A stretch of 64,000 nt of DNA from Bacteroidales bacterium UBA5382. Its GTDB lineage: Bacteria; Bacteroidota; Bacteroidia; Bacteroidales; Dysgonomonadaceae. The stretch's first letter is position 1; each line of letters begins with the position of its first letter. The stretch is from assembly GCA_002409745.1 (NCBI GenBank), contig DHOU01000001.1:38728-102727 (forward strand), given 5' to 3'. Of the stretch, positions 1-9,259 are shown one piece after another. A model generated the notes under the pieces. The model was not told where the DNA came from. It saw nothing but the letters and a program-made list of their open reading frames with translations, and did not search any database. Both the position numbers and the translations under genes were made by a program.

Positions 1-1
1 A

Positions 2-592
2 TACGGTTTGGATAACAAGCCGATTATTGCGCTGCTTCCGGGGAGCCGTAAGCGTGAAATAGAAGCCAACTTGCCGGTTATGCTCCGCGCTTCGGAAAGT
101 TTTAGGGACTATCAGGTGATTATTGCCGGAGCGCCGGGAATCGAACCGGACTTTTACGATACTTATGCGGACTCTTATCCCCTGAATGTGACGGTGCTTT
201 TTCAGCAAACCTACCGGATACTGGCGCAAGCGAGAGCGGCTTTGGTTACGTCGGGAACGGCGACATTGGAAACCGCTTTGCTCAATGTCCCTCAGGTCGT
301 TTGTTATCAAACGGCATTCCCGAAACTATCGTATTGGGCGTTTCGCCATATTTTGCATACTCCTTATATTTCGCTGGTTAACCTGATCGCCGGAAAGGAG
401 GTGGTGAAAGAATTATTCGCCGTGTTTTTTTCAGAGCGGAATATTCAAAAAGAATTGGACTTGTTGCTCAACGATGACGCGTACCGGCAAACGATGCTCG
501 GCAATTATGAGGAGATGCGACAGTTCGTCGGTGGCCCGGGAGCCTCTGACCGTGCGGCGGCGGTTATTGTCGATGCGATTCGGGGAGAATGA
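2..592 (+). CDS. lpxB: Lipid-A-disaccharide synthase, C-terminal part (5' end outside window)
   Basis: LpxB joins UDP-2,3-diacylglucosamine to lipid X to make the disaccharide core of lipid A at the cytoplasmic face of the inner membrane. The window opens inside the gene, and the reading frame is open from base 2. The visible residues carry the family's nucleotide-binding half: 'LLPGSRKREIEANLPVML' near the start, then 'TSGTATLETALLNVPQVVCYQ' motif features (SGTATLE) and 'LVNLIAGKEVVKELF'. About 190 residues are present of the roughly 380 usual. The TTG at 8 is an internal Leu codon, not a start. It is followed by a 328-bp gap holding a 41-bp periodic array. Family call is confident; the missing N-terminus cannot be judged. 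Confidence 0.93.
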   Translation, partial: YGLDNKPIIALLPGSRKREIEANLPVMLRASESFRDYQVIIAGAPGIEPDFYDTYADSYPLNVTVLFQQTYRILAQARAALVTSGTATLETALLNVPQVVCYQTAFPKLSYWAFRHILHTPYISLVNLIAGKEVVKELFAVFFSERNIQKELDLLLNDDAYRQTMLGNYEEMRQFVGGPGASDRAAAVIVDAIRGE

Positions 593-700
593 CGCTCTGT
601 TTTGAAAGATAGCCATCGGCAACGGCTGTTGCCGGCATGCTTTTATCTTTATTTTAGCCGGAAACCGGAGATATGGCTTGCAAACTAAAATTCTTGTTAA

Positions 701-920
701 GGATACCGGGTATACGCTCTTCCAATTAAAATTTATATGAAGGATACTGAGTATCCGGATTCCCATTGTGAAAAGAAGTTATAGATACCCGGTATCCTCG
801 ATGTGATTTGCAAATCGCAAGCCGGATACTGCGTATCCGGGATTAGAATGAAAAATCGCAGGCCGGATACTTGCGCAGCCGGAGTCTGAATGGACGAACG
901 CACGCCGGATACCGGGGAGA
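701..920. repeat. Array A: six degenerate units at 41/42-bp spacing, each centred on a GGATAC-N3-GTATCC palindrome
   Basis: GGATAC (or AGATAC) begins at 701, 742, 783, 824, 865 and 907, so the spacing is 41, 41, 41, 41 and 42. In the first four units it is followed after 3 nt by GTATCC or GTATAC, giving a near-perfect 15-bp inverted repeat. The last two units keep only the left arm or a degenerate right arm. Between palindromes the sequence is poorly conserved. The array fills most of the gap between the 3' ends of lpxB and the convergent YitT gene, and the final unit abuts the YitT stop. The function is unknown. A spacing of four helical turns would put all palindromes on one DNA face. Confidence 0.75.
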
Positions 921-1799
921 TTATTTCATTTTGTCGAATCCTTCTCCGTAAACTCCGATAACAGACGCCTGACTGACGAAAGCATTCGGATCGACACCTT
1001 TCACAATGCGAAAAATCGATACCGATTCGGTCCGCTTAGCCAAAACCACCACCACTTTTTGAGGTTTTTGCGAATACCAACCTACTCCGTCCAATACGGT
1101 ACATCCTCGATGTAATTGAAGGTTGATTTCCGTGGCGATCTCTTCATATTTCTTAGAGAAGATCAGGAACTGAACCGATTGGCGGATCCCGTTAATGACG
1201 TAGTCTACAGATGTGGTCATGACCGCGATGATGATAATGCCGAACAGAATGGTTTCGATGCTTTGGAAGATAATGTAAGAAGACGAAACAATGGTCAGGT
1301 CAATGACAAGCATAATGCGTCCCGGCGTTACATTCCGGTATTTATTGATGACCATTACCACAATATCGGTTCCGCCGGTACTCCCGTTTACGGAAAAAAC
1401 CAATCCCAATCCGCCCCCGCATAAAATCGCCCCGATCATGCCGGCAATTAGAGGATCTTCCTGTAGTAACACCGGCATAGAAGGAAATCCCTCCAACAGG
1501 CCGATAAACAAAGTCAACGACCCTACGCCGATAATTGTTTTCAACAGGAATTGCGACCCTAATATTTTGATGGCTGCCAGGATGAGGAAAATATTCACCC
1601 CTAAAATCGTTAAAGAGACCGGCATGCCGAAAGCGTAATTCATTAATATCGCAATACCCGTCAGTCCCCCCGTCACAAAATGATGGGGCATAATAAACAA
1701 GGTTATCCCGATAGCGTACATGGCGGTACCCATCATAATCGTGAGATAATCCTTCCAGAAGAATTTCTTTAACTCGTACTTCTTTAATTGCGCGTTCAT
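921..1799 (-). CDS. YitT family membrane protein (DUF161 + DUF2179)
   Basis: A 292-residue protein of the YitT family, known to be integral membrane proteins with a C-terminal soluble DUF2179 domain; the substrate is not established. The first ~200 residues contain five or six hydrophobic segments with the typical glycine-rich stretches 'VTGGLTGIAIL' and 'GGGLGLVFSVNGSTGGTD'. The last ~80 residues ('GCTVLDGVGWYSQKPQKVV' region) match DUF2179. I chose the ATG at 1799 because it lies 2 nt after the leuS stop and begins the conserved part; an upstream in-frame ATG at 1871 would overlap leuS. It is probably co-transcribed behind leuS. Confidence 0.88.
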   Translation of the reverse strand: MNAQLKKYELKKFFWKDYLTIMMGTAMYAIGITLFIMPHHFVTGGLTGIAILMNYAFGMPVSLTILGVNIFLILAAIKILGSQFLLKTIIGVGSLTLFIGLLEGFPSMPVLLQEDPLIAGMIGAILCGGGLGLVFSVNGSTGGTDIVVMVINKYRNVTPGRIMLVIDLTIVSSSYIIFQSIETILFGIIIIAVMTTSVDYVINGIRQSVQFLIFSKKYEEIATEINLQLHRGCTVLDGVGWYSQKPQKVVVVLAKRTESVSIFRIVKGVDPNAFVSQASVIGVYGEGFDKMK

Positions 1800-1801
1800 A
1801 C

Positions 1802-4555
1802 TTAGATGACGATATTGACAATCTTTTTCGGAACGATGATTATTTTTTTCGGCGTTTTCCCTTCCAACCATCGTTCGGACTTGACGTGTTCCAATACGGC
1901 TTTTTCGATTGCTTCGCGGCCGGCATCGGCTGGGAAATCCAGCGTAAAGCGTGTCCTGCCATTGAAAGAGATCGAGTAGGAGAAGGTTTCTTCCTGCAAA
2001 TAGTCTTCCCGGAATTTCGGGAATGCGGTGTCGAAAATCGTTCCTTCGTTACCCAACCTGTGCCACAATTCTTCTGCGATGTGCGGGGCAAACGGGGCGA
2101 GGCAGACCAACAGGTCGCTTAAAATTGCTTTCTTATTGCATCGTAATTGCGATAATTCATTTACGCAAATCATAAAAGCAGACACAGAAGTGTTGAACGA
2201 AAACTGTTCGATATCCGTCGTTACTTTTTTTATCAGTTTATGGAGAGCGCGCAACTCGTCTTTCGAAGGCTCTTCGTCCGACACCCGCCACTTCTCACCG
2301 TCGAAAAACAGATTCCACAGTTTCCGCAAGAAGCGATGCACCCCGTCGATCCCGTTGGTATCCCAGGGTTTGGACTGTTCCAAAGGCCCGAGGAACATTT
2401 CGTACAAACGCAACGTGTCGGCGCCGTATTTCTCGATAATGTCATCGGGATTCACTACGTTGAACATCGATTTGGACATTTTTTCGATCGCCCATCCACA
2501 GACATACTTTCCGTCCTCCAGTATGAATTCCGCCTTTTTATATTCGGGATTCCAATTGCGGAATGCTTCTATATCGAGGAGATCGTTGTGTACGATATTG
2601 ACATCGACATGCAGCGGACTCGTTTCGTATTGATCTTTTAAGTTGTAAGAAACAAAGGTCTGCGTATGGTTGATGCGGTACACGAAATTGCTCCGCCCCT
2701 GAATCATGCCTTGATTCACCAGCTTTTTGAAGGGCTCCTGTTCGCAGGAAACGCCTAAGTCGAAGAGGAATTTATTCCAGAACCGGCTATATATAAGATG
2801 TCCCGTGGCATGTTCCGTTCCTCCGATATACAAATCGACATTTCTCCAGTATTCATCGGCCTGTTTCGAAACCAATGCCTTCGGGTTGTGCGGATCCATG
2901 TAGCGCAGGTAATAGGCGGATGAACCGGCAAAGCCCGGCATCGTCGATAGTTCGAAAGGATAGCCTTCTTCCGTATGCCAGTTTTTAGCGCGTCCCAACG
3001 GAGGGTCTCCCGCTTCGGTAGGAAGATATTTGTCCACTTCGGGCAGTTCGAGGGGCAGCTTGCTCTCCTCGAGAGGGTAGGCTATGCCGTCTTTATAATA
3101 GATGGGGAACGGTTCGCCCCAATAGCGTTGGCGTGAAAAGATGGCGTCGCGCAGGCGATAGTTGATTTGCCGGTATCCCAGGCCTTTTTGCTCCACCTCG
3201 TCGATGGCGGCGGGGATGGCTTCTTTTACGGTTTTGCCGTTGAGGAAACCGGAATTGATCATCACGCCGTCTTTCGCGTCGAAGCTTTCTTGCGAAACGT
3301 CGCATCCTTCAATCAACGGGATAATGGGCAGGTCGAAGTGTTTGGCAAACGCATAGTCGCGGCTGTCATGAGCCGGCACGGCCATGATCGCTCCTGTTCC
3401 GTATCCGGCCAATACATAGTCCGAAATCCAGATGGGCAGTTTCTCGCCCGTAAACGGATGCAAGGCATACGATCCCGAAAAGACGCCGCTCACGGTTTTC
3501 TCCGATATGCGTTCGCGTTCGGTTCTTTTTTTGGTTTTTTCCAGATATTCCTGTACGGCCGGAAGCTGCTCTTCGGAGGTCAGCAGCAAGGTTAAATCGC
3601 TTTCGGGAGCAAGCACCATGAATGTGACGCCGAAAATGGTATCGGCACGGGTGGTGAAGATATCGAAGCGTATATTGTTCTGTGCTTTAAAGTGCATGAC
3701 GGCACCTTCCGAACGGCCGATCCAGTTCTTTTGAGTTTCCTTCAGCGAGTCGGTCCAATCGATCGTCTCCAACCCGTCCAGCAACCGTTGGGCGTAGGCC
3801 GACACCCGCAGGCACCACTGACGCATTCTCTTCTGCTCAACCGGATACCCTCCGCGTTGCGACAACCCGTTGATGACTTCGTCGTTTGCCAGTACCGTCC
3901 CTAAGGCCGCGCACCAGTTTACCATCGTATCGCCCAAATAAGCGATACGGTAGTTCATCAACACATCCTGCCGGTCCTTTTCACTTTTCGCCTTCCATTC
4001 ATCGGCTGTGAAACCGCGTTCTTCCGAGCAAGCGGCATGGATTCCTTCCGTACCCTGCTGTTCAAAATGTGCGATAAGTCGATCGATAGGCGCTGCCCGA
4101 TTGGTGTCAAAATCGTAATACGACTTGAACATTTGCAGGAAAGCCCATTGGGTCCATTTATAATATTCCGGATCGCTGGTGCGGATCTCGCGGCTCCAAT
4201 CGTAAGAGAAACCGATTTTATCGAGCTGTTCGCGATACCGGGCAATGTTTTTTTGCGTGGTTATAGCCGGATGCTGTCCGGTTTGGATGGCATATTGCTC
4301 TGCGGGAAGGCCATACGCATCGTAGCCCATGGGGTGAAGCACGTTATAGCCTTGCAAGCGTTTAAATCTCGAATAGATATCCGAGGCAATGTATCCGAGG
4401 GGATGCCCTACATGTAGCCCGGCTCCCGAGGGATAAGGGAACATGTCCAACACATAAAACTTCGGTTTCGTCGAATTTTCGGTTACCCGATACGTCTGAT
4501 TCTCCGTCCAGTATTGCTGCCAGCGTTTTTCTATTTCTTCGAAATTATAATCCAT
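1802..4555 (-). CDS. leuS: Leucyl-tRNA synthetase
   Basis: Class I aminoacyl-tRNA synthetase charging tRNA-Leu in the cytoplasm. The 917-residue length is normal for the bacterial enzyme. The HIGH signature is seen as HVGH at residues ~48-51 within '[15 protein letters not shown]', and KMSKS at ~692-696 ('[16 protein letters not shown]'). The editing (CP1) insert lies between, with '[19 protein letters not shown]' features. A TAnnTTTG -7 box and a TTG 20 nt further upstream precede the ATG by about 18 nt of leader. The downstream YitT gene follows after 2 nt. Confidence 0.97.
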   Translation of the reverse strand: MDYNFEEIEKRWQQYWTENQTYRVTENSTKPKFYVLDMFPYPSGAGLHVGHPLGYIASDIYSRFKRLQGYNVLHPMGYDAYGLPAEQYAIQTGQHPAITTQKNIARYREQLDKIGFSYDWSREIRTSDPEYYKWTQWAFLQMFKSYYDFDTNRAAPIDRLIAHFEQQGTEGIHAACSEERGFTADEWKAKSEKDRQDVLMNYRIAYLGDTMVNWCAALGTVLANDEVINGLSQRGGYPVEQKRMRQWCLRVSAYAQRLLDGLETIDWTDSLKETQKNWIGRSEGAVMHFKAQNNIRFDIFTTRADTIFGVTFMVLAPESDLTLLLTSEEQLPAVQEYLEKTKKRTERERISEKTVSGVFSGSYALHPFTGEKLPIWISDYVLAGYGTGAIMAVPAHDSRDYAFAKHFDLPIIPLIEGCDVSQESFDAKDGVMINSGFLNGKTVKEAIPAAIDEVEQKGLGYRQINYRLRDAIFSRQRYWGEPFPIYYKDGIAYPLEESKLPLELPEVDKYLPTEAGDPPLGRAKNWHTEEGYPFELSTMPGFAGSSAYYLRYMDPHNPKALVSKQADEYWRNVDLYIGGTEHATGHLIYSRFWNKFLFDLGVSCEQEPFKKLVNQGMIQGRSNFVYRINHTQTFVSYNLKDQYETSPLHVDVNIVHNDLLDIEAFRNWNPEYKKAEFILEDGKYVCGWAIEKMSKSMFNVVNPDDIIEKYGADTLRLYEMFLGPLEQSKPWDTNGIDGVHRFLRKLWNLFFDGEKWRVSDEEPSKDELRALHKLIKKVTTDIEQFSFNTSVSAFMICVNELSQLRCNKKAILSDLLVCLAPFAPHIAEELWHRLGNEGTIFDTAFPKFREDYLQEETFSYSISFNGRTRFTLDFPADAGREAIEKAVLEHVKSERWLEGKTPKKIIIVPKKIVNIVI

Positions 4556-4578
4556 TTTTATTCTTTTAAAAAACGCTG

Positions 4579-4609
4579 CAAAGGTAGTGAATAAAAACTA
4601 TTTTGCCAA
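4579..4609 (-). promoter_or_regulatory. Predicted leuS promoter
   Basis: Reading the minus strand, TTG (4609-4607), 20 nt, then TACCTTTG (4586-4579) match the Bacteroidota -33/-7 consensus exactly. The expected start of transcription is about 18 nt upstream of the leuS ATG. Confidence 0.65.
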
Positions 4610-4631
4610 TTGTATCGGGACGCTTTATCTC

Positions 4632-6437
4632 TCACTCCCGGTACATCTTATCGATGGCGTCGGCATATTTTTCCAAAATCACTTTTCGCCTTAATTTGAG
4701 GGTGTCGGTCAGTTCCCCTGACTGAATGGTAAACGGTTCGGGAAGCACGGTGATCCGTTTGATTTTTTCGTAGGACGTAAATTGAGCCTGCAAGAGTTCG
4801 ATTCTTCCGAAAATAAAGTCGTTTATGTGCTTGTTGGCCGTAAGCTGTGGGATGGAATCGTAAGGAATTTCATGTTTGTCGGCATAAGCCTTCAACGCCT
4901 CATAATTGGGGATAATCAAGGCGCTGACGAATTTCCGTTCGTTTCCGATGACGGCGACCTGATCGATATACGAATCTTCCATGATGCGCGTTTCGATCAT
5001 TTGCGGAGCGATATATTTTCCGTTCGATGTCTTGTACATGTCCTTGATACGGTCGGTGAGCACAAGCGTATTGTCCTCGTTCAGATAACCCGCATCCCCC
5101 GTTTTGAAATACCCGTCGTCGGTAAAGGCGTTACGGGTTTCTTCGGGTTTATTATAATATCCTTGCATCACGGTTTTCCCTTTCACGAGGATTTCATTGT
5201 TTTCGCCGATCTTCACGTCTACCTCAGGCATCACTTTTCCCACCGTGCCGATGCGGAATCCGTCTTGTGGAAAGCAGGTAACCGTAGCGGTGGTTTCCGA
5301 AAGCCCGTAACCGTAAATCAAATGCACATCGATACATTGCATGAACTCATTGATGGTATCCGACAGCGGAGCGCCGGCAACGGGAAAAAAGTTGCCCCGG
5401 TTAATCCCGACGATATGTTTAATAAGATAAAAAACGGTGTATTGATAAAGGAAAAACTTGATTCTGTTGCCTAATGGAGGCCTTTTTCCTTCATTTTTAA
5501 ACATCAGGTTATGTTTCCGTCCTGTTTTTACGCAATCATCGAACAGCCATTTAATGATGCCGGTAGAATTGTCAATGCGTTCCCGGATGCCGATGTATAC
5601 TTTTTCCCAGAAACGAGGAACATTACTCATCAACGTGGGGCGGACTTGTTTTAATGCCGTTTGGATTTTGCTCGGATCTTGGTTGATCGCCACCGGAATG
5701 CCTCTGTGCAGGCAATAATAGGTCCAGGTCTTTTCGAATACGTGGGTTAGAGGCAGAAAGCACATCGAGAGATCTTTGTCCGATAAACGGATGAGCCGTT
5801 TGTCGTGTATTCTAAAGGCTTGTATATAATTGGTATGGGTGAGCACGACCCCTTTGGGCTCTCCGGTGGTTCCGGAAGTGTAAATGATCGTGGCCGCATC
5901 GGACTCTTTCAGTTGTTTTAGCCGGGAATGCACTTGCGCTAACGAATCGGAGTTATCCCCCGTCGTAATGAAGTCGTCGAAATAGATCGACGTGCGGTCT
6001 TCCGGATTGAGAACCACGCTGCGGTCGAAGATGATAAGCTTTTGTAATACCGGACTTTCTTTTTGCACTTTGAAAGCATTATTATACTGGAATTGCTCTC
6101 CTACAAATAAAATTTGGATCTTGGCATCCTCGGTAATATATTTCACTTGCAAAGGCGAAGCGGTCGCATACATCGGAACCATTACCGCCCTGTTGGCATA
6201 TCCGCCGAAATCGGTCATCAGGTATTTCTCCATATTTTGAGAGTAAACGCCGATATTATCGTGCGGTTTGATTCCTATTTCAGCCATTGCCTGGGCAGTT
6301 TTCATTATTTTAGCGGAGAATGTTTCCCACGACATCGTATGCCACTTCGTTCCGGACGGTTGATATTTCAGTGCCGTTTTATAAGTATATTCTTGCGCTT
6401 GCTTATGGATGAGTTCACCTAAATGATAATAGTTCAT
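4632..6437 (-). CDS. Long-chain fatty-acid--CoA ligase (AMP-forming)
   Basis: ANL-superfamily enzyme activating a fatty acid to acyl-AMP and then acyl-CoA, acting at the cytoplasmic face of the membrane. The 601-residue protein shows the AMP-binding P-loop 'YTSGTTGEPKGVVLTH' at ~186, 'YGLSETTATVT' (A5 motif), and the adenylate-contacting 'YFKTGDAGYLNEDNTLVLTDRIKDMYKTSNGKYIAP'-type A7/A8 region near residues 440-480. It belongs to the FadD15/AAE15-like subgroup. The ATG at 6437 is preceded on the minus strand by a TATCTTTG box ending 22 nt upstream. It stands alone, with leuS following on the same strand after a promoter of its own. Confidence 0.9.
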   Translation of the reverse strand: MNYYHLGELIHKQAQEYTYKTALKYQPSGTKWHTMSWETFSAKIMKTAQAMAEIGIKPHDNIGVYSQNMEKYLMTDFGGYANRAVMVPMYATASPLQVKYITEDAKIQILFVGEQFQYNNAFKVQKESPVLQKLIIFDRSVVLNPEDRTSIYFDDFITTGDNSDSLAQVHSRLKQLKESDAATIIYTSGTTGEPKGVVLTHTNYIQAFRIHDKRLIRLSDKDLSMCFLPLTHVFEKTWTYYCLHRGIPVAINQDPSKIQTALKQVRPTLMSNVPRFWEKVYIGIRERIDNSTGIIKWLFDDCVKTGRKHNLMFKNEGKRPPLGNRIKFFLYQYTVFYLIKHIVGINRGNFFPVAGAPLSDTINEFMQCIDVHLIYGYGLSETTATVTCFPQDGFRIGTVGKVMPEVDVKIGENNEILVKGKTVMQGYYNKPEETRNAFTDDGYFKTGDAGYLNEDNTLVLTDRIKDMYKTSNGKYIAPQMIETRIMEDSYIDQVAVIGNERKFVSALIIPNYEALKAYADKHEIPYDSIPQLTANKHINDFIFGRIELLQAQFTSYEKIKRITVLPEPFTIQSGELTDTLKLRRKVILEKYADAIDKMYRE

Positions 6438-6458
6438 TTTCTTTATAGTTTATGGAGT

Positions 6459-6466
6459 CAAAGATA
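6459..6466 (-). promoter_or_regulatory. Predicted -7 box for the acyl-CoA ligase
   Basis: TATCTTTG on the minus strand, 22 nt from the start codon. No TTG is found at the normal distance, so the -33 part is weak. Confidence 0.4.
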
Positions 6467-6625
6467 AATCAATTTAGTGAAAAAACGACTGTCGGGCGGG
6501 ATTTATTGACGTATCAGGATGTCGTTTGAGGTGATGCCTTCGGTAAAACCGCCCTCAGCGGCGCCTCCGGGAAAAGACTTTTTGCGAATTATTCACTTAC
6601 GGGCCGAAAAACAGGGCGTGTAATT

Positions 6626-6658
6626 AACGAGACTTAACTCGTTTTTTTACACACGAGT
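6626..6658 (+). other. Two mutually exclusive hairpins sharing one arm
   Basis: AACGAG (6626-6631) pairs with CTCGTT (6638-6643) and is followed by a T run, like a terminator. The overlapping ACTCGT (6637-6642) can instead pair with ACGAGT (6653-6658). The structure lies between the divergent acyl-CoA ligase and the DUF4294 gene, upstream of the latter's -7 box. No gene precedes it on the plus strand within 6 kb. Confidence 0.4.
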
Positions 6659-6671
6659 AAAACAATGATTT

Positions 6672-6679
6672 TATCTTTG
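6672..6679 (+). promoter_or_regulatory. Predicted -7 box (TATCTTTG) 8 nt before a start codon
   Basis: A perfect TAnnTTTG box ends only 8 nt before the ATG at 6688. A normal start of transcription would therefore leave a 5' leader of one to three bases. No clear TTG is seen 20 nt upstream. Confidence 0.45.
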
Positions 6680-6687
6680 TTCCTGTT

Positions 6688-7332
6688 ATGAAAAAGTGTG
6701 TCCACTCATTGATATTTATTTGTTGGTTGCTTTTCGCCATGGCGGCAAAAGCGCAGCAATACTATGCGGCGAACATCTATTCGGAGTCCGGAGCATCGGG
6801 CAATTCCGTGTACATGATGCCCAACGTGTTTCCGGCCGAATTGATCGACGGCGATACGGTGGCTTGCATGTATCTGCATGATTTTGTTAAATATTCTCCG
6901 GTTCATTTCCGTAATAATAAGGAGCAGGTAAAATACACCAAGCTGATGCGCGATGTGAAAAAAACCCTTCCTTATGCCAAAGAGATTGCCGGTATTATTA
7001 TTGAGACTTATGAGTATATGGAAACGCTTCCCGATGATAAGGCGCGTCAGAAGCATCTTGAGGCAATGGAAAAACACTTATTCGAGGTGTATATGCCTAA
7101 AATGAAAAAATTGACCCGTTCTCAAGGACAGTTGCTGATGAAGTTAGTCGATCGGGAAACGCATTCTTCTTCCTATCATATTATCGATGCGTTTATGGGG
7201 AGCGCCAAAGCCTGGTCTTACAATTTATTTGCGAGCCTCTTTGGAAATAGCCTCAAAGAGAGGTATGATCCTTACGGCAATGATCGGATGACGGAGAGGG
7301 CCTGTGTATTGGCCGAGCAAGGGGTCATTTGA
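6688..7332 (+). CDS. Secreted DUF4294-type protein
   Basis: A 214-residue exported protein of unknown function. Residues 1-22 form a signal peptide ending in 'AAKA|QQ'. The mature part has the features I associate with the Bacteroidota family DUF4294: 'IDGDTVACMYLHDF', then a helical middle with 'MRDVKKTLPYAKEIAGI' and 'TRSQGQLLMKLVDRET', and the ending 'KERYDPYGNDRMTERAC'. It stands alone between the acyl-CoA ligase (divergent) and the SulP gene. The short distance from the -7 box suggests a leaderless or nearly leaderless message. Confidence 0.75.
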   Translation: MKKCVHSLIFICWLLFAMAAKAQQYYAANIYSESGASGNSVYMMPNVFPAELIDGDTVACMYLHDFVKYSPVHFRNNKEQVKYTKLMRDVKKTLPYAKEIAGIIIETYEYMETLPDDKARQKHLEAMEKHLFEVYMPKMKKLTRSQGQLLMKLVDRETHSSSYHIIDAFMGSAKAWSYNLFASLFGNSLKERYDPYGNDRMTERACVLAEQGVI

Positions 7333-7453
7333 TAAGTGTCCCGTCTACCGGTTAAACAAAATCATATCATTCGGAAAATTCAAAACAGTTTCTTAATTGC
7401 TCTTATTCTGGATGAGGGGAAAGGATATATTTTTTTCTTCGTTAAATTAGTCG

Positions 7454-7461
7454 TACTTTTG
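7454..7461 (+). promoter_or_regulatory. Predicted -7 box for the SulP gene
   Basis: TACTTTTG, 22 nt upstream of the ATG at 7484. The -33 region is T-rich without a clear TTG. Confidence 0.45.
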
Positions 7462-7483
7462 CGCTTCTTTTTTGAAGTGATTA

Positions 7484-9193
7484 ATGAGAATAAAATTTTT
7501 AAAGGATTTTCAACCCGCACTTTTCGTTTCCCTTAAGACGTATAATAAAGAAAAATTCTTGTCGGATCTGATGTCCGGCTTGATTGTGGGTATTGTGGCT
7601 CTTCCTTTAGCCATAGCATTCGGTATTTCTTCGGGAGTGGCTCCCGAAAAAGGGATTGTGACGGCGATTATAGCCGGCTTTCTAATCTCGCTTTTGGGCG
7701 GGAGTAACTTCCAGATCGGAGGCCCTACCGGGGCTTTCATCGTCATTGTGTACGGGATCGTCGAGAAGTTCGGCGTTTCCGGGCTTGCCATCGCTACGGT
7801 TTTGGCGGGGATCATGTTGTTGGCGATGGGTTTTATGAAACTCGGGACGGTGATTAAGTTCATTCCGTATCCGATTGTCGTCGGATTTACAAGCGGCATC
7901 GCCCTGACTATTTTCTCTACTCAAATCAAAGATATCTTCGGGCTAAGCATCGATCGTGTTCCTTCCGATTTTATCAGTAAGTGGCAAGTCTATCTCTCCA
8001 ATTTTCATACGATTAACGGGTGGGCGGCGGCCATCGGCATTATCAGCGTTGTTCTCATCTTCTTAACCCCCAAGATGACGCGGAGAATTCCGGGATCGTT
8101 GGTCGCGATTGTCGTCATGACGGTCGTGGTGTATTTTATGAGAACGCAATGGGGAATCGAGGGGATCGAAACAATCGGTGATCGGTTTAATATTGATAAC
8201 CATCTTCCCGCGGCTGAGCCTATCGGGTTTAACTTGGAAAGTATCCGCCTTCTTTTTCCTTCGGCCTTTCCCATTGCCATGCTGGGGGCGATAGAGTCCT
8301 TATTGTCTGCCATGGTCGCCGATGGCGCGACGGGCGACAGGCATAACTCCAATATGGAGTTGGTGGCGCAAGGGGTGGCGAATATCGTCACGCCTTTCTT
8401 CGGCGGGATACCCGCTACCGGAGCGATTGCCCGCACCATGACCAATATCAATAACGGGGGTAAAACACCTGTCGCGGGAATCATTCATGCCGTGGTATTA
8501 TTGCTGATATTGCTGTTCTTGGGCGATCTGACGCGCCATATTCCGATGGCTTGCCTGGCCGGGGTGTTGGTCGTGGTCGCTTATAATATGAGTGAATGGC
8601 GGATTTTCGTATCGCTTACCAAACAGTCCTACTCCACATTGGCGATTTTATTGACGACCTTTATCCTGACCGTTGTGTTCGATTTGACCATTGCCATCGA
8701 GGTCGGGCTTTTACTGGCCGTGTTTGCTTTCTTGAAGCGCATGTCGGAAAGTACGCAGATCTCTGTGACGACGGGTAAGGTCGACATGTCGAAAGAACTG
8801 GAGTCGCATTCCGATCATTATGAAGACGAAGTGCTCACATTGCCCAAAGGGGTGGAAGTGTATGAAATCAACGGGCCGTTTTTCTTCGGAGTGGCGAACA
8901 AGTTCGATGAATTGATGCGGGAGATAGCCAATAAACCGAATATCCGCATCATCCGGATGAGGAAAGTTCCTTTTATCGATTCTACCGGATTAAACAATCT
9001 GGAAACGTTTTGTAAAAACTCGAGAAAGGAAAAAATTACGGTCATTTTATCGGGTGTGAATGATTATGTGCGTACAAAATTGCATAAATCCGATATTCCG
9101 GTCATTATCGGTGAAGAAAATATTTGTTCGAACATTCATTTGGCGGTACAGCGTGCAAATGAATTAACGGAGCAAGCCAAGCAGGATGCCTGA
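7484..9193 (+). CDS. SulP family inorganic anion transporter with STAS domain
   Basis: A 569-residue inner-membrane transporter of the SLC26/SulP family, which move sulfate, bicarbonate or other anions, usually with Na+ or H+. About a dozen hydrophobic segments span residues ~30-430, starting with 'LMSGLIVGIVALPLAIAFGI' family signature features and containing 'GPTGAFIVIV'. The cytoplasmic STAS domain follows (~445-555) and keeps the 'FIDSTGLNNLE' loop with the conserved Asp-Ser pair. The substrate cannot be decided from sequence alone; bicarbonate (BicA-like) and sulfate are both possible. No neighbouring sulfate-assimilation genes are present. Confidence 0.92.
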   Translation: MRIKFLKDFQPALFVSLKTYNKEKFLSDLMSGLIVGIVALPLAIAFGISSGVAPEKGIVTAIIAGFLISLLGGSNFQIGGPTGAFIVIVYGIVEKFGVSGLAIATVLAGIMLLAMGFMKLGTVIKFIPYPIVVGFTSGIALTIFSTQIKDIFGLSIDRVPSDFISKWQVYLSNFHTINGWAAAIGIISVVLIFLTPKMTRRIPGSLVAIVVMTVVVYFMRTQWGIEGIETIGDRFNIDNHLPAAEPIGFNLESIRLLFPSAFPIAMLGAIESLLSAMVADGATGDRHNSNMELVAQGVANIVTPFFGGIPATGAIARTMTNINNGGKTPVAGIIHAVVLLLILLFLGDLTRHIPMACLAGVLVVVAYNMSEWRIFVSLTKQSYSTLAILLTTFILTVVFDLTIAIEVGLLLAVFAFLKRMSESTQISVTTGKVDMSKELESHSDHYEDEVLTLPKGVEVYEINGPFFFGVANKFDELMREIANKPNIRIIRMRKVPFIDSTGLNNLETFCKNSRKEKITVILSGVNDYVRTKLHKSDIPVIIGEENICSNIHLAVQRANELTEQAKQDA

Positions 9194-9259
9194 GTTCCGG
9201 ATGAAGTTGCAGGATTGCCGATTTTTACGTAAGTTCGTGCTCTGAAATAGATAGGAAAA

